DNA from: an uncultured Pelagibacteraceae bacterium
GTDB lineage: Bacteria > Pseudomonadota > Alphaproteobacteria > Pelagibacterales > Pelagibacteraceae
Length of the DNA: 64,000 nt
Direction of reading: 5' to 3'
NCBI GenBank assembly: GCA_902521615.1
Contig: CABYSJ010000002.1
Location: 31,615-95,614 of the forward strand
Below the pieces are notes generated by a model, which saw only the letters and a program-made list of their open reading frames with translations, was not told the DNA's origin and ran no database searches. This document shows positions 19,376 to 29,671 of the stretch, piece by piece. Position numbers and translations under genes: made by a program. Position 1 is the stretch's first letter, and every line of letters starts with the position of its first letter.

Positions 19376-20086
19376 ATGAGCGAGATAGCTTTATTAGGAA
19401 AAAAAATAGGAATGACGAGAGAATTCTATAAATCTGGTCAGTTAGTTCCTGTAACTGTGCTTAAGGTTGAAAAAGCTAGAGTTATTCAGGTTATAGAAGA
19501 AGAAAAAAGAGGATACAAAGCTGTTCAGCTTGGATATGGAAAAATTAAAAATTCAAAATTAACAAAAGCTATGAAAGGTGTTTTTTCTAAAAAAAATACA
19601 GAAGCTAAGAAAAAATTAAAAGAATTTAGAGTAAATGATACATCTGTTTACAAAGAGGGAAACGAGTTTGGTTTAGAAATATTTAAAGATATTAAATTTG
19701 TAGACACAAGATCAAAGACAATTGGTAAAGGTTTTGCAGGTGCAATGAAAAGACATAATTTTGGTGGTTTAAGAGCCAGTCACGGTGTTTCAATATCTCA
19801 CAGAGCACATGGTTCAACTGGGCATAGTCAAGATCCAGGAAAAGTTTTTAAAGGAAAAAAAATGGCTGGTCATATGGGTGACAAGCTAAGAACAATGCAA
19901 AATATTGAAATAATAAAAACGGACTTAGAAAACGAACTTCTTTACTTAAAAGGATCAATACCTGGTTCAAAAAATTCTGAAGTAATGGTTAAAAAATCAG
20001 TAAAAAATATAAACAAAATGACAATTGGTGAGAAACAAGCTGCTGCTGAAGAGGCTAAAAAAACACCTGAGAAAAAGAAAAAATAA
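19376..20086 (+). CDS. rplC: 50S ribosomal protein L3
   Basis: L3 helps initiate 50S assembly and reaches to the peptidyl transferase centre. The 236-residue protein begins LLGKKIGMTREFYKSGQLVP and carries GGLRASHGVSISHRAHGSTG in the central extension. The C-terminus ends in a charged tail EEAKKTPEKKKK, about 20 residues beyond the usual end; similar basic tails occur on S11 and L17 in this window. One-base overlap with rplD. Confidence 0.97.
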   Translation: MSEIALLGKKIGMTREFYKSGQLVPVTVLKVEKARVIQVIEEEKRGYKAVQLGYGKIKNSKLTKAMKGVFSKKNTEAKKKLKEFRVNDTSVYKEGNEFGLEIFKDIKFVDTRSKTIGKGFAGAMKRHNFGGLRASHGVSISHRAHGSTGHSQDPGKVFKGKKMAGHMGDKLRTMQNIEIIKTDLENELLYLKGSIPGSKNSEVMVKKSVKNINKMTIGEKQAAAEEAKKTPEKKKK

Positions 20087-20709
20087 TGAAATTAGATAAA
20101 ATTAGCATAGACGGGAAAAAAGATAGTATTGAAGTTTTGGATAAGATTTTTTCTGCTAAAATTAACCATAAATTAGTTAGCGCTGTTCTTTATAAAACAA
20201 ATGCTAATTACAAAGGAAGACATGCCAAAACTAAACAACAAAATGAAGTAAAAGGACCAACTTCAAAAATATATGCTCAAAAAGGAACTGGTGGCGCAAG
20301 GCATGCTAGTAGAAAAGCTCCTATATTTGTTGGTGGAGGTATTGCTCATGGACCAAAAGGTGAATTAGCATACAAAAAAAGAAAATTAAATAAAACTGAG
20401 AAAAAACAGAGCGTAGCTTCATTAATTACTGAAAAAAATAATAATAAAAATTTATTAATCTTAAATGATTTTAGTTCTGAAATTAAAAAAACAAAAGAAA
20501 TGAATTCAATTATTAATAAACTTGAAATTACAAATTCACTAATAATTTTGGATAAAAATTCTAAAGAAAAAATTGAAAAATCAGTGAGAAATATTCCAAA
20601 TGTTAAAGTTACTGATGTAAATCATTTTAGTGCTTACGATATTATTAAATTTAAAAAAGTTGTTTTCACAGAAAGCTCAGTGAAAGAATTAGAAAAGAGA
20701 TATTCATAA
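20086..20709 (+). CDS. rplD: 50S ribosomal protein L4
   Basis: L4 (207 residues) lines the exit tunnel. The conserved loop region reads GPTSKIYAQKGTGGARHAS (from residue 58), then PIFVGGGIAHGP. In E. coli L4 represses the S10 operon through a leader hairpin and RNase E. Here rplC is immediately upstream and no such leader is seen. One base separates its stop from the rplW start. Confidence 0.97.
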   Translation: MKLDKISIDGKKDSIEVLDKIFSAKINHKLVSAVLYKTNANYKGRHAKTKQQNEVKGPTSKIYAQKGTGGARHASRKAPIFVGGGIAHGPKGELAYKKRKLNKTEKKQSVASLITEKNNNKNLLILNDFSSEIKKTKEMNSIINKLEITNSLIILDKNSKEKIEKSVRNIPNVKVTDVNHFSAYDIIKFKKVVFTESSVKELEKRYS

Positions 20710-20710
20710 A

Positions 20711-21004
20711 ATGGAAAAAATTCATTTATACGACAAAATTCTATCACCTGTGGTTACTGAGAAATCAACTAACTTGTCTGAACTGAATAAAATTGTTTTT
20801 AAAGTTCCAGATGGTGCAAATAAAAAAAATTTAAAAAAAAATATTGAAAAAATATTTAAAGTTAATGTGACTAAGATAAATATTATAAACAAACAAAACA
20901 GAACAAAAGTTACCAGAGGCAAAAAAGTAAAAGTATCTGGATATAAAAAAGCAATAATTACTTTAAAAAAAGGTCAGAGCATTGATCTAACAACAGGAAT
21001 TTAA
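20711..21004 (+). CDS. rplW: 50S ribosomal protein L23
   Basis: L23 (97 residues) sits at the tunnel exit and docks trigger factor and SRP. It has the family opening YDKILSPVVTEKSTNL and the extended loop NKQNRTKVTRGKKVKVSGYK. Spacing to rplD is one base and to rplB three bases, so it is within the same operon. Confidence 0.96.
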   Translation: MEKIHLYDKILSPVVTEKSTNLSELNKIVFKVPDGANKKNLKKNIEKIFKVNVTKINIINKQNRTKVTRGKKVKVSGYKKAIITLKKGQSIDLTTGI

Positions 21005-21007
21005 TTA

Positions 21008-21847
21008 ATGGCATTAAAAACTTTTAAACCATATACAAAATCTACAAGAGGTACCATTTTAGTTGATAGAACTGGTTTATGGAAAGGTAAACCATTTAAG
21101 ACACTAGTTTCACCTAAAAATGCAATGAAAGGTAGAAATAATAATGGTCATATCACCTCTATTAATAGAGCTGGTGGACATAAAAAAATGTACAGACATG
21201 TGGATTTTTATCGAAAAAAATTCGACATGGAAGCCACAGTTGAAAGAATTGAATATGATCCAAATAGGTCATGTTACATTATGTTAGTTAAATTTGAGGA
21301 TGGTACTCACTCATATTTCTTAGCACCACAAAAAATTAAAGTTGGAGATAAAGTTGAAAGCGGTTCTAAAAAAGAAATTAAAGTAGGTAATTGTATGCCA
21401 TTGCAAGACATTCCAGTAGGTATCAATATACATAATGTCGAGATACAGCCAGGTGGTGGTGGAAAAATTGCTAGAGCAGCTGGTTCATCAGTTACTATTA
21501 GTGGTCTAGATGGAAACTATAGTTTAATAAAACTAGCCTCAGGTGAAGTGAGAAAAATAGATTCAAGAGCTTTAGCCACAATTGGAATTTTAAGTAATCC
21601 AGATCAAAAAAATATTAAAATTGGAAAAGCAGGTAGATCAAGATGGCTGGGTAGAAGACCTCATACTAGGGGTGTTGTTAAAAACCCAGTTGATCACCCA
21701 CATGGAGGTGGAGAAGGAAAATCTGCTGGAGGAAGACATCCAGTTTCACCTACAGGACAATCTGCTAAAGGTTTAAAAACACGAGATAATAAAAGAACAG
21801 ATAAATTTATAGTTAAGAGAAGAAATAAGAGAAAGGATACTAAGTAA
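21008..21847 (+). CDS. rplB: 50S ribosomal protein L2
   Basis: L2 (279 residues) supports subunit association and the peptidyl transferase centre. The signature near residue 225, [20 protein letters not shown], contains the invariant His needed for activity. The N-terminal [12 protein letters not shown] and the oligonucleotide-binding domain are intact. One-base overlap with rpsS. Confidence 0.98.
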   Translation: MALKTFKPYTKSTRGTILVDRTGLWKGKPFKTLVSPKNAMKGRNNNGHITSINRAGGHKKMYRHVDFYRKKFDMEATVERIEYDPNRSCYIMLVKFEDGTHSYFLAPQKIKVGDKVESGSKKEIKVGNCMPLQDIPVGINIHNVEIQPGGGGKIARAAGSSVTISGLDGNYSLIKLASGEVRKIDSRALATIGILSNPDQKNIKIGKAGRSRWLGRRPHTRGVVKNPVDHPHGGGEGKSAGGRHPVSPTGQSAKGLKTRDNKRTDKFIVKRRNKRKDTK

Positions 21848-22143
21848 TGGCTAGAGCAGTTTGGAAAGGTCCTTTTGTAGAAGAAAGCTTGATGAGGAAA
21901 GTTGACAAGTATAAAGACGATCCAAAGAAAATTCCTATTAAAACTTGGTCAAGAAAATCTACAATTTTACCAGATTTTGTAGGGGTAAGTTTCCAAATTT
22001 ATAATGGTAAAAAATTTATACCAATAACTGTTTCAGAAGATATGGTTGGACATAAATTAGGTGAGTTTGCACCAACAAGAACGTTCTTTGGTCATACACC
22101 GGCTGATAAAAAAGCTAAACCAGCAACAGCAGAGAAGAAATAA
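21847..22143 (+). CDS. rpsS: 30S ribosomal protein S19
   Basis: S19 (98 residues) contacts S13 and the A-site tRNA in the 30S head. It begins [20 protein letters not shown] and contains the conserved [14 protein letters not shown] and [16 protein letters not shown]. Ends with a short Lys/Ala tail. Two bases precede rplV. Confidence 0.97.
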   Translation: MARAVWKGPFVEESLMRKVDKYKDDPKKIPIKTWSRKSTILPDFVGVSFQIYNGKKFIPITVSEDMVGHKLGEFAPTRTFFGHTPADKKAKPATAEKK

Positions 22144-22145
22144 TT

Positions 22146-22544
22146 ATGGGCAAGAAAAAAAAAATAGATAAATCTAACGAAAAAACAGTGAAGTCTGTTA
22201 ATAACGGTATTAGATCAAGTGTTAGAAAGTTAAATCCAATACTTAGAAGTATCGTTGGTAAAAAAGTTGATGTTGCAATTAGAGATTTACAGTTTTCAGA
22301 AAAAAGAGTTACTAGAGATGTTAGAAAAACAATTAGTTCTGCAGTTGCCAATGCTGAAAATAATTTTCAATACGATATTGATAAATTAATAGTTAAAGAA
22401 GCATATTGTGGAAAAAAAATAGTTATGAAAAGATTTAGACCAAGAGCCAAAGGAAGAGCAGCACCAATATTAAAACCTTGGTCAACTGTTACAATAATTT
22501 TATCAGAAGCAAAACAAATGGAGAAACATGGGACAAAAAGTTAA
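22146..22544 (+). CDS. rplV: 50S ribosomal protein L22
   Basis: L22 (132 residues) has a beta-hairpin that lines the exit tunnel. The core runs from [18 protein letters not shown] to the C-terminal motif [20 protein letters not shown]. The N-terminus is a basic extension ([12 protein letters not shown]) encoded partly by a run of ten A residues at 22155-22164. Its last 17 bases overlap rpsC in another frame. Confidence 0.96.
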   Translation: MGKKKKIDKSNEKTVKSVNNGIRSSVRKLNPILRSIVGKKVDVAIRDLQFSEKRVTRDVRKTISSAVANAENNFQYDIDKLIVKEAYCGKKIVMKRFRPRAKGRAAPILKPWSTVTIILSEAKQMEKHGTKS

Positions 22545-23208
22545 TCCGGTAGGTTTTAGATTAGGTGTCAACAGAGGATGGGACTCTGTATGGTATGCTA
22601 AGAAAAAAGATTTTGGAAATTATTTAATCGAAGATTTTAAGATTAGGGAATATATCAAGAAAAATGTAATTAATTCAGGTGTTTCCAAGGTAATGATCGA
22701 AAGAACATCTAATAAGTGTTATGTCACAATTTATACTTCTAGACCAGGATTTGTGATTGGTAAAAAAGGAAGTGATATAGACAAAATTAAAAACAATCTT
22801 TCAAAATTAACTTCAAATGAAGTTAATCTAAATATTAAAGAAGTTAAAAAACCTGAAACTAATGCTTATTTAGTAGCTGAAAACATAGCTCAACAGCTTG
22901 TAAAAAGAATTTCTTATAGAAGAGCTATGAAAAGAGCAATGCAATCATGTATTAGACTAGGAGCAAAAGGAATTAAAGTATCAGTGAGTGGAAGACTTGG
23001 TGGAAATGAAATAGCTAGAACAGAGTGGTTAAGAGATGGAAGCATTCCATCACATACTTTAAGAGCTGATATAGATTATGCAGAGGCAGAGGCTCTTACA
23101 ACATATGGAATTATTGGTATTAAAGTTTGGATTTATAAAGGTGAAGTTTTTGCTAGAGAATTTAGCCAAGAGACAAACAAGGTAACACCAAAGGAAGGTA
23201 AACAATAA
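22528..23208 (+). CDS. rpsC: 30S ribosomal protein S3
   Basis: S3 (226 residues) lies at the mRNA entrance and contributes to helicase activity. [20 protein letters not shown] is the standard start, the KH domain carries [16 protein letters not shown] (about residues 72-87), and the C-terminal domain contains [14 protein letters not shown]. Overlaps rplV by 17 bases and rplP by one, so its start falls inside the preceding gene. Confidence 0.98.
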   Translation: MGQKVNPVGFRLGVNRGWDSVWYAKKKDFGNYLIEDFKIREYIKKNVINSGVSKVMIERTSNKCYVTIYTSRPGFVIGKKGSDIDKIKNNLSKLTSNEVNLNIKEVKKPETNAYLVAENIAQQLVKRISYRRAMKRAMQSCIRLGAKGIKVSVSGRLGGNEIARTEWLRDGSIPSHTLRADIDYAEAEALTTYGIIGIKVWIYKGEVFAREFSQETNKVTPKEGKQ

Positions 23209-23618
23209 TGCTTCAACCAGTAAGAACAAAGTGGAGAAAAGCGCATAAAGGTAGAATTCATGGTAATGCTACTAGAGCAAGTACTATAAATTATGGTGCT
23301 TACGCATTAAAAGCTTTACAGCCTGAAAGAGTTACAGGAAAACAGATTGAAGCTGCAAGAGTAGCTTTAACAAGACATATGAAAAGACAAGGAAGAGTTT
23401 GGACAAGAATATTTCCAAATATTCCAGTTTCAAAAAAACCAATTGAAGTCAGAATGGGTAAAGGAAAAGGTTCACCAGAGTACTTCGCGTGCAGAGTAAA
23501 ACCAGGAAGAATATTATTTGAAGTTGATGGTGTTTCTGAGCAAATTGCAAAAGAAGCTTTATACAAAGCATCAGCAAAATTACCTATAAAGACCAAAACG
23601 ATTAAGAGATTTGCATAA
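23208..23618 (+). CDS. rplP: 50S ribosomal protein L16
   Basis: L16 (136 residues) positions A-site tRNA on the 50S subunit. It begins [17 protein letters not shown] and contains [20 protein letters not shown] near residue 65 and the family-specific [17 protein letters not shown]. One-base overlaps on both sides with rpsC and rpmC. Confidence 0.98.
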   Translation: MLQPVRTKWRKAHKGRIHGNATRASTINYGAYALKALQPERVTGKQIEAARVALTRHMKRQGRVWTRIFPNIPVSKKPIEVRMGKGKGSPEYFACRVKPGRILFEVDGVSEQIAKEALYKASAKLPIKTKTIKRFA

Positions 23619-23809
23619 TGAAAAAACAAGAAATTAAAAAATTATCAAAGGACGAAATTGTGAAGAATATTGATAAACTTAAAAAAGATCTTTTTAATTT
23701 CAGATTTCAAAAAATGAATTCACAAGTAACAAACCCATCTAAAATTGGGGAAACTAGAAAAACAATAGCAAGATTAAAAACAATTTTAAAAGGGAAAGCA
23801 AATGCCTAA
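23618..23809 (+). CDS. rpmC: 50S ribosomal protein L29
   Basis: L29 (63 residues) is a two-helix protein next to L23 at the tunnel exit. The sequence includes [20 protein letters not shown], a close match to the family core, then [12 protein letters not shown]. Its final 8 bases overlap the rpsQ start. Confidence 0.95.
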   Translation: MKKQEIKKLSKDEIVKNIDKLKKDLFNFRFQKMNSQVTNPSKIGETRKTIARLKTILKGKANA

Positions 23810-24038
23810 AAAAATACTTACAGGTGTAGTTATAAGCGACAAACCAAATAAAACAGTTACTGTTATGGTAGAACGTAAATATTCTCACCCAGTTCTAAAA
23901 AAAGTAATCAGAGTTAGAAAAAACTATAACGCTCACGATGAAAATAATAAATTCAAAACCGGTGACAGAGTTTCAATTATTGAGAGCAAACCCTTTTCTA
24001 AAAATAAAAAATTTCAAGTTATGGAGAATACAAAGTAA
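23802..24038 (+). CDS. rpsQ: 30S ribosomal protein S17
   Basis: S17 (78 residues) is an OB-fold primary binder of 16S rRNA. Signature [20 protein letters not shown] at the N-terminus, then [20 protein letters not shown]. Overlaps rpmC by 8 bases and rplN by one. Confidence 0.96.
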   Translation: MPKKILTGVVISDKPNKTVTVMVERKYSHPVLKKVIRVRKNYNAHDENNKFKTGDRVSIIESKPFSKNKKFQVMENTK

Positions 24039-24406
24039 TGATTGGTGTTCAAACAGAATTACAAGTAGCTGATAATACTGGTGCAAAAAGAATTGAGTGC
24101 ATTAAAGTTCTAGGTGGGTCAAAAAGAAGATACGCTAGTATTGGTGATACAATTGTAATTGCAGTTAAAGAGGCGATACCTAAAGGAAAAGTTAAAAAAG
24201 GATCTGTCCACAAAGCTGTAGTAGTAAGAGTTAAAAAGGGAATCCACAGAAATGATGGTTCTAAAGTAAGATTTGATAATAATGCTGCTGTCTTAGTTGA
24301 TGACAAAGGGGAGCCAGTGGGGACAAGAATTTTTGGTCCAGTTACTAGAGAATTAAGAAGTAGAGGTCAAATGAAAATTATTTCTTTGGCACCGGAGGTT
24401 TTGTAA
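24038..24406 (+). CDS. rplN: 50S ribosomal protein L14
   Basis: L14 (122 residues) forms an inter-subunit bridge with 16S rRNA. It begins [20 protein letters not shown] and contains the signature [20 protein letters not shown] and the C-terminal [13 protein letters not shown]. Exactly the canonical length. One-base overlaps with rpsQ and rplX. Confidence 0.98.
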   Translation: MIGVQTELQVADNTGAKRIECIKVLGGSKRRYASIGDTIVIAVKEAIPKGKVKKGSVHKAVVVRVKKGIHRNDGSKVRFDNNAAVLVDDKGEPVGTRIFGPVTRELRSRGQMKIISLAPEVL

Positions 24407-24651
24407 TGATTAAAAAAGGTTTGAAAGTAAGAGTTTTAACTGGAAAAGATAAAAAAAAAGAGGGTGAAGTTATTGAAATAGATAGAGTTAATAACAGAGC
24501 TAAAGTTAAAGAAATAAACATGGTTAAAAAACACGTTAAAACAACAAAAGAGAAAAAAGGTGGAATTTTTCCAAAAGAAAGCTTTATTCATATTTCTAAC
24601 TTAAAACTAATCGATGAAAAAGCGGCTAAGAAAAAAGAGGCTAAAAAATAA
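24406..24651 (+). CDS. rplX: 50S ribosomal protein L24
   Basis: L24 (81 residues) is an early assembly initiator near the tunnel exit. It is a KOW protein: [20 protein letters not shown], then [20 protein letters not shown], with a basic tail AAKKKEAKK. It is shorter than the 100-plus residue form of many bacteria, lacking the usual C-terminal extension. One-base overlaps on both sides. Confidence 0.95.
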   Translation: MIKKGLKVRVLTGKDKKKEGEVIEIDRVNNRAKVKEINMVKKHVKTTKEKKGGIFPKESFIHISNLKLIDEKAAKKKEAKK

Positions 24652-25205
24652 TGACACCAAGATTAAAAGAAATATTCAATAAAGAAATTCAGCCTGCATT
24701 AAAAGATAAGTTTGGTTTTAAAAATATTTATATGGCTCCAAGAATAGAGAAAGTTGTTTTAAATATGGGTCTTGGTTTAGATGCTACAGATTCTAAGATT
24801 TTAAAATCATGCGAAGAAGATATGGCTAAAATTACTGGACAAAAACCAGTTACAACTAAATTTAAAAAATCAGTAGCAAATTTTAAAACCAGAAAGGGAT
24901 CAAATGCTGGTTTAAAGGTAACATTAAGAAAAAATAGAATGTATGAATTCTTAGACAGATTAGTGAATATTGCATTGCCAAGAATTAAAGATTTTAGAGG
25001 TTTGTCACCAAAAGGCTTTGATAAATTTGGTAATTATACTTTTGGAATTAAAGAGCATATAATTTTCCCAGAAGTAAGCTTTGATAGAGCAGACAAAGTT
25101 AGAGGTTTAGATATAGTAATAGTAATTAAAGCAATAAATAAAGAACATAGTTTTGCATTACTAGAAAAAATGAATTTTCCATTTACTAAAAAAGGAGATA
25201 ATTAA
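24651..25205 (+). CDS. rplE: 50S ribosomal protein L5
   Basis: L5 (184 residues) anchors 5S rRNA in the central protuberance. It shows APRIEKVVLNMGLGLDATDS near residue 28, then TGQKPVTTKFKKSVANFKTR and SPKGFDKFGNYTFGIKEHI. Normal length. Two bases separate it from rpsN. Confidence 0.98.
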   Translation: MTPRLKEIFNKEIQPALKDKFGFKNIYMAPRIEKVVLNMGLGLDATDSKILKSCEEDMAKITGQKPVTTKFKKSVANFKTRKGSNAGLKVTLRKNRMYEFLDRLVNIALPRIKDFRGLSPKGFDKFGNYTFGIKEHIIFPEVSFDRADKVRGLDIVIVIKAINKEHSFALLEKMNFPFTKKGDN

Positions 25206-25207
25206 AC

Positions 25208-25513
25208 ATGGCAAAGTTAAGCGCTGTTAATAAAAATAAAAAAAGAATTAAGCTTTCAGATAGGCTTTATAAGAAAAGACAAGCATTAAAGAAGATTGTA
25301 ATGGATAAAAAGATTCCATTAGAAGAAAGATTTAAAGCGCAACAAAAATTATCTAAACTGCCAAGAAACTCCGCTAAAACAAGAGTTATGAATAGATGTG
25401 AGATTACTGGAAGACCTCATGGTGTTTACAGAAAATTAAAGATTTCAAGAATTGCATTAAGACAATTAGGATTACAAGGAAAGATACCTGGCTTGGTTAA
25501 ATCTAGCTGGTAG
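25208..25513 (+). CDS. rpsN: 30S ribosomal protein S14
   Basis: S14 (101 residues) is of the long, zinc-free type: the region NRCEITGRPHGVYRKLKISR keeps only one of the four Cys of the zinc-binding form. It assembles late into the 30S head. It is followed by AAAGGA at 25514-25519, a good ribosome-binding site for rpsH. Confidence 0.97.
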   Translation: MAKLSAVNKNKKRIKLSDRLYKKRQALKKIVMDKKIPLEERFKAQQKLSKLPRNSAKTRVMNRCEITGRPHGVYRKLKISRIALRQLGLQGKIPGLVKSSW

Positions 25514-25524
25514 AAAGGAAAATT

Positions 25525-25920
25525 ATGAGTTTAAGCGACCCAATAGGAGATATGATTGCAAGAGTGAAGAATGCTCAAGCTAGAAATCATAAAAAAGTTG
25601 AATTACCTTCATCTAATTTTAAAACAAAAATTGCAGATATACTTAAAAATGAAGGTTTTATAAAAGATTTTAAAGTGAGTTCTGAGGAGAAAAAACCAAT
25701 TTTATCATTAGAGCTTAAGTACCATTCAGGTAATCCAGTAATTAGTGCTTTTGAAAGAGTGTCAAAACCTGGAAGAAGAATTTTTTCATCTGCTGATAGC
25801 TTACCTAAAATAAATAATGGTTTAGGAATTGCTATTGTTTCAACTCCAAAAGGAGTTATGACAGACATAGATGCAAGAAAACAAAAAGTTGGTGGCGAAA
25901 TAATTTGTAAGGTATTTTAA
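25525..25920 (+). CDS. rpsH: 30S ribosomal protein S8
   Basis: S8 (131 residues) binds helix 21 of 16S rRNA and in E. coli represses the spc operon. It begins MSLSDPIGDMIARVKNAQAR and ends with the family signature GLGIAIVSTPKGVMTDIDAR. It is one of few genes in this cluster with an obvious Shine-Dalgarno (AAAGGA, 5 bases before the ATG). One-base overlap with rplF. Confidence 0.98.
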   Translation: MSLSDPIGDMIARVKNAQARNHKKVELPSSNFKTKIADILKNEGFIKDFKVSSEEKKPILSLELKYHSGNPVISAFERVSKPGRRIFSSADSLPKINNGLGIAIVSTPKGVMTDIDARKQKVGGEIICKVF

Positions 25921-26459
25921 TGTCTAAAATAGGAAAAATTAACATATCAATCCCTGAAAAAGTAAAAGTTGCTTTAGCTGGAAATATTATAAATATAGAA
26001 GGACCTCTAGGGAAAAAATCAATCAATGTTGATCTAGATATGTTTAATTTAGATATAATTGAGGGTAAAGAAATTTCTATTAAACCAAAAAAAGTAGATC
26101 AAAACTCAAAAAGACTTTGGGGAATGAATAGAAGTTTAATCAATAACGCTGTTATTGGATCCAGCACAGGTTATGAAAAAACCTTAGAATTAGTTGGTGT
26201 TGGTTATAGAGCAGCGTTAAAAGGAAATCAGTTAAACTTACAATTGGGTTATAGTCATGATATCAATTTTGACATACCAGAAGGCATTAAAATTGCCGTA
26301 GAAAAACAAACAACATTAAAAATTACAGGCTCTGATAAGCAGCTAGTTGGAGAAGTTGCTTCTAAAATCAAAACATTAAGAAAAATCGAGCCATATAAAG
26401 GAAAAGGTGTTCGAGAAAAAGGACAGTATGTTCTTAAAAAAGAGGGTAAGAAAAAGTAA
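25920..26459 (+). CDS. rplF: 50S ribosomal protein L6
   Basis: L6 (179 residues) lies near the GTPase-binding site. It has two repeated domains. The C-terminal signature reads [20 protein letters not shown], and the first domain contains [12 protein letters not shown]. Canonical length. One-base overlaps with rpsH and rplR. Confidence 0.98.
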   Translation: MSKIGKINISIPEKVKVALAGNIINIEGPLGKKSINVDLDMFNLDIIEGKEISIKPKKVDQNSKRLWGMNRSLINNAVIGSSTGYEKTLELVGVGYRAALKGNQLNLQLGYSHDINFDIPEGIKIAVEKQTTLKITGSDKQLVGEVASKIKTLRKIEPYKGKGVREKGQYVLKKEGKKK

Positions 26460-26815
26460 TGAAATTAAACACTAGTATAAGAAAAAGATTTAGAGTTAGT
26501 AATAAAGTTAAAAAAGTTGCTCCAAAAGATAGATTTAGATTAAGTATCTCTAGATCATCAAAAAATATTTCAGCTCAAATAATTGACGATACAAAAAAAG
26601 TAACCTTGTTATCAGCTTCATCTATAGAAAAAGACCTTAGATCAGCAGACAAAGTTAATAAAACTGAGCTATCTAAATTGGTTGCTCAAAAATTAGCTAA
26701 AAAAGCTCAAGAGAAAAATATTACCAAAATTTACTTTGATAGAGGTTCTTACAAATATCACGGTAGAATTAAAGTTTTTGCAGAAACTTTAAGGGAAAAC
26801 GGAATGGAATTTTAA
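26459..26815 (+). CDS. rplR: 50S ribosomal protein L18
   Basis: L18 (118 residues) binds 5S rRNA with L5. Motifs: [20 protein letters not shown] near residue 40 and [20 protein letters not shown] near the C-terminus, with a basic N-terminal tail. One-base overlap with rplF, two bases before rpsE. Confidence 0.97.
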   Translation: MKLNTSIRKRFRVSNKVKKVAPKDRFRLSISRSSKNISAQIIDDTKKVTLLSASSIEKDLRSADKVNKTELSKLVAQKLAKKAQEKNITKIYFDRGSYKYHGRIKVFAETLRENGMEF

Positions 26816-26817
26816 TT

Positions 26818-27333
26818 ATGGAAAATTTAAAAGATAAAAAAACAGACGATATATTAGAAAAATTAGTCCACATAAATCGAATTACTAAAGTTGTTAAAGG
26901 TGGAAGAAGATTTGGATTTTCAGCGCTTGTAGTTGTTGGAAATCAAGCAGGTAAAATTGGTATAGCTCACGCAAAAGCTAAACAAGTACCTGATGCTATA
27001 AAAAAAGCAAATGAGATGGCAAGAAGAAAACTTACTCATATACCATTAAGAGAAGGCAGAACGATACATCATGATGTTAAGGCAAAAGATGGCTCGGGTA
27101 GAATAGTTCTAAGAGCTGCTTCAAAAGGAACAGGTATTATTGCGGGTGGTCCTGTTAGGGCAGTGTGTGAAGTTTTAGGAGTAAAAGATATTGTTGCAAA
27201 ATCTATGGGAACTTCTAACGCACACAATGTTATTAGAGCTACAATGAAAGCATTAATGAAACAAAGTTCACCAAAACAAATATCAGCGATTAGAAATAAA
27301 AAAATTTCTGAAATAATTGAAAAAAGAGGATAA
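26818..27333 (+). CDS. rpsE: 30S ribosomal protein S5
   Basis: S5 (171 residues) takes part in decoding fidelity. The double-stranded RNA-binding domain includes [20 protein letters not shown] (about residue 30), followed by the C-terminal [20 protein letters not shown]. The gene ends in a one-base overlap with rplO. The small gene rpmD (L30), which often lies between these two, is absent. Confidence 0.98.
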   Translation: MENLKDKKTDDILEKLVHINRITKVVKGGRRFGFSALVVVGNQAGKIGIAHAKAKQVPDAIKKANEMARRKLTHIPLREGRTIHHDVKAKDGSGRIVLRAASKGTGIIAGGPVRAVCEVLGVKDIVAKSMGTSNAHNVIRATMKALMKQSSPKQISAIRNKKISEIIEKRG

Positions 27334-27785
27334 TGATTACTTTAAACAATAGAGAAAAAATCAATAAATCTAAAATAAGAGTTGGAAGAGGAATTGGCTC
27401 GGGTAAAGGAAAGACATCAGGTAGAGGTGTAAAAGGTCAAAAATCAAGATCTGGTGTAGCTATAAAAAGTTTTGAAGGTGGCCAAATGCCATTATACAGA
27501 AGACTTCCAAAAAGAGGTTTTAATCCAATATCAAAAGAGAATGTTGCAATTTTAAATCTAGATAAAATTCAATCTTATATAGACAAGAAAAATATCAATC
27601 CAAATGAAGTATTAAACTCTGAATTATTAAAAAAACTTAAACTAATAAATAAAAACTCAAAAAAATTAAAAATTTTAGGATCTGGGGAAGTAAAAGATAA
27701 AATTAATATTGAAGCTGACCTGGCCTCTAAATCAGCAATAGAAAAACTAGAAAAAATTGGTGGATCTATTCAATTAAAAAAATAG
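27333..27785 (+). CDS. rplO: 50S ribosomal protein L15
   Basis: L15 (150 residues) is a late 50S assembly protein with a glycine-rich N-terminal extension ([20 protein letters not shown], then [17 protein letters not shown]) and a compact C-terminal domain. Follows rpsE directly and precedes secY by 9 bases, the classic spc order. Confidence 0.97.
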   Translation: MITLNNREKINKSKIRVGRGIGSGKGKTSGRGVKGQKSRSGVAIKSFEGGQMPLYRRLPKRGFNPISKENVAILNLDKIQSYIDKKNINPNEVLNSELLKKLKLINKNSKKLKILGSGEVKDKINIEADLASKSAIEKLEKIGGSIQLKK

Positions 27786-27794
27786 TTTGTTTAA

Positions 27795-29075
27795 ATGAGT
27801 GCATCATCATCAACAAATGATTTAAGAAATAGAATTATATTTACTATTTTAATATTAGCCGTTTATAGATTTGGAACTTTTGTACCTTTACCAGGTATAG
27901 ATCCTGAACAATTAAAAATCATGATGGAAGGTAATCAAAAAGGATTATTAGGTATGTTTAATGTTTTTGCAGGAGGCGCAGTTAGTAGAATGGCGATATT
28001 TGCATTAGGTATAATGCCTTACATTTCTTCTGCAATTATAGTACAGCTTTTAACAGGGGTTTCTGATTATTTTAAAAATCTAAAAGCTCAAGGTGAGACA
28101 GGAAGAGCCAAAATTACACAAATCACTAGATATGGAACAGTATTACTTGCAACAGTTCAAGGATATGGTCTATCTGTTGGTTTAGAGTCATCGGCAGACT
28201 TAGTAATTAATCCAGGGGCTTTTTTTAAAATAACTACGGTTACAACCATTGTTGCAGGAACAATATTTTTAATGTGGTTAGGAGAACAAATCACTCAAAG
28301 AGGTATTGGTAACGGTATATCGTTAATAATTTTTGCTGGTATCGTTGCAGAAATTCCAAGAGCTTTGGTTACAACTTTCGAATTAGGTAGAACAGGTGCG
28401 GTTTCAACATTTATGATCCTAGCTATATTTGTTCTATTAATAGTTACAATTCTTTTTGTAGTTTTTATGGAAAGAGCACTAAGAAAAATTCTTATTAATT
28501 ATCCAAAAAGACAAATGGGAAATAAAATGTATGGTGGAGAGTCATCACATTTACCTTTAAAAATAAATCAGGCTGGAGTAATTCCTGCAATTTTTGCTTC
28601 TGCACTTTTATTACTACCAGTAACATTCTCAAATTTCTCATTTTCTAACAATGAAACATTTTTAAACTTGAGCTCTTATTTTACTCAGGGACAACCTCTT
28701 TATATGTTGCTTTATGCATCGGGGATAATATTTTTCACTTTTTTTTATACTTCTATAACATTCAATCCAACAGAAACTGCTGAGAATCTTAGAAAGTATG
28801 GAGGATTTGTGCCAGGAATTAGACCAGGTGAAAGTACTGCGATGTATATTGAAAATATTTTAACAAAATTAACTACGATTGGTGCTCTATATTTAACTCT
28901 AGTTTGTTTGATGCCAGAATTTTTAATTGCAAACTATCCAATACCTTTTTATTTAGGTGGTGCATCCATATTAATTGTTGTTGTAGTAGCTATTGATACT
29001 GTAACACAAATACAAACAAGATTAATGAGTTCACAATACGAACAACTGATTAAAAAAACAAAATTTGGTAAGTAA
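27795..29075 (+). CDS. secY: preprotein translocase subunit SecY
   Basis: The 426-residue channel subunit of the Sec translocon, with about ten transmembrane helices. Features include RFGTFVPLPGID (plug region follows), MPYISSAIIVQLLTG (helix 2), QRGIGNGISLIIFAGIV, and the cytoplasmic loop motif TAENLRKYGGFVPGIRPGE that contacts ribosome and SecA. It is directly followed by adk with no intergenic base. rpmJ (L36), which often follows secY, is not here. Confidence 0.98.
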   Translation: MSASSSTNDLRNRIIFTILILAVYRFGTFVPLPGIDPEQLKIMMEGNQKGLLGMFNVFAGGAVSRMAIFALGIMPYISSAIIVQLLTGVSDYFKNLKAQGETGRAKITQITRYGTVLLATVQGYGLSVGLESSADLVINPGAFFKITTVTTIVAGTIFLMWLGEQITQRGIGNGISLIIFAGIVAEIPRALVTTFELGRTGAVSTFMILAIFVLLIVTILFVVFMERALRKILINYPKRQMGNKMYGGESSHLPLKINQAGVIPAIFASALLLLPVTFSNFSFSNNETFLNLSSYFTQGQPLYMLLYASGIIFFTFFYTSITFNPTETAENLRKYGGFVPGIRPGESTAMYIENILTKLTTIGALYLTLVCLMPEFLIANYPIPFYLGGASILIVVVVAIDTVTQIQTRLMSSQYEQLIKKTKFGK

Positions 29076-29639
29076 GTGAATATAATTTTATTTGGACCTC
29101 CTGGTGCTGGAAAAGGTACTCAGTCTAAATATCTTGTAAAAAAATTAAAAGCTTTTCAAATTTCAACAGGTGATCTTTTAAGAGAAGAAATCAAAAAAAA
29201 TTCACATATTGGTAAAGCAATAACCAATGACATGAAGAATGGAAAATTTATAAGTGATGAAATTGTTAATAAACTTATAGAAAATTTAATATCTGATCCC
29301 CAAAAAAAAAATAAATTAATCTTTGATGGATATCCTCGATCATTAAGTCAGGCTAAAAATTTAGAAGTGTTACTAAAAAATTCAAATCAAAACATAGATT
29401 TAATTTTATTTTTAAGCGTAGATAAAGAAACAATTCTCAAAAGGCTTGAGAGGAGAAAAATTATAGAAAATAGGTCTGATGATGATACTCATACGATAGT
29501 TTTAAGGTATGAAAAATACATGGAAACAACCCAACCAGTTCTAAATTTCTACTCTAAGAATCCAAATTTTAAAGAGATTGATGGACGCTTAGAAATTGAG
29601 GAAATAACAAGGAAAATAGACGCTTTTATCAATGTATAA
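29076..29639 (+). CDS. adk: adenylate kinase (short-lid form)
   Basis: Interconverts ATP and AMP with two ADP. The 187-residue protein starts at a GTG immediately after the secY stop. P-loop GPPGAGKGTQSKYL, AMP-site region FQISTGDLLREEI and DGYPRSLSQAKNL are all present. The LID is the short zinc-free version (ERRKIIENRSDDD). Adk inside the ribosomal cluster between secY and rpsM is conserved in alphaproteobacteria. Confidence 0.97.
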   Translation: MNIILFGPPGAGKGTQSKYLVKKLKAFQISTGDLLREEIKKNSHIGKAITNDMKNGKFISDEIVNKLIENLISDPQKKNKLIFDGYPRSLSQAKNLEVLLKNSNQNIDLILFLSVDKETILKRLERRKIIENRSDDDTHTIVLRYEKYMETTQPVLNFYSKNPNFKEIDGRLEIEEITRKIDAFINV

Positions 29640-29643
29640 GACG

Positions 29644-29671
29644 TTGACTTTGATTAATCTTCTTATATAAA
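29644..29671 (+). promoter_or_regulatory. predicted sigma-70 promoter for rpsM-rpsK-rpoA-rplQ
   Basis: TTGACT at 29644-29649 and TATAAA at 29666-29671 are separated by 16 bp in the 55-bp gap between adk and rpsM. This is one of the best promoter matches in the window and would begin the alpha operon transcript about 20 bases before the rpsM start. Confidence 0.6.
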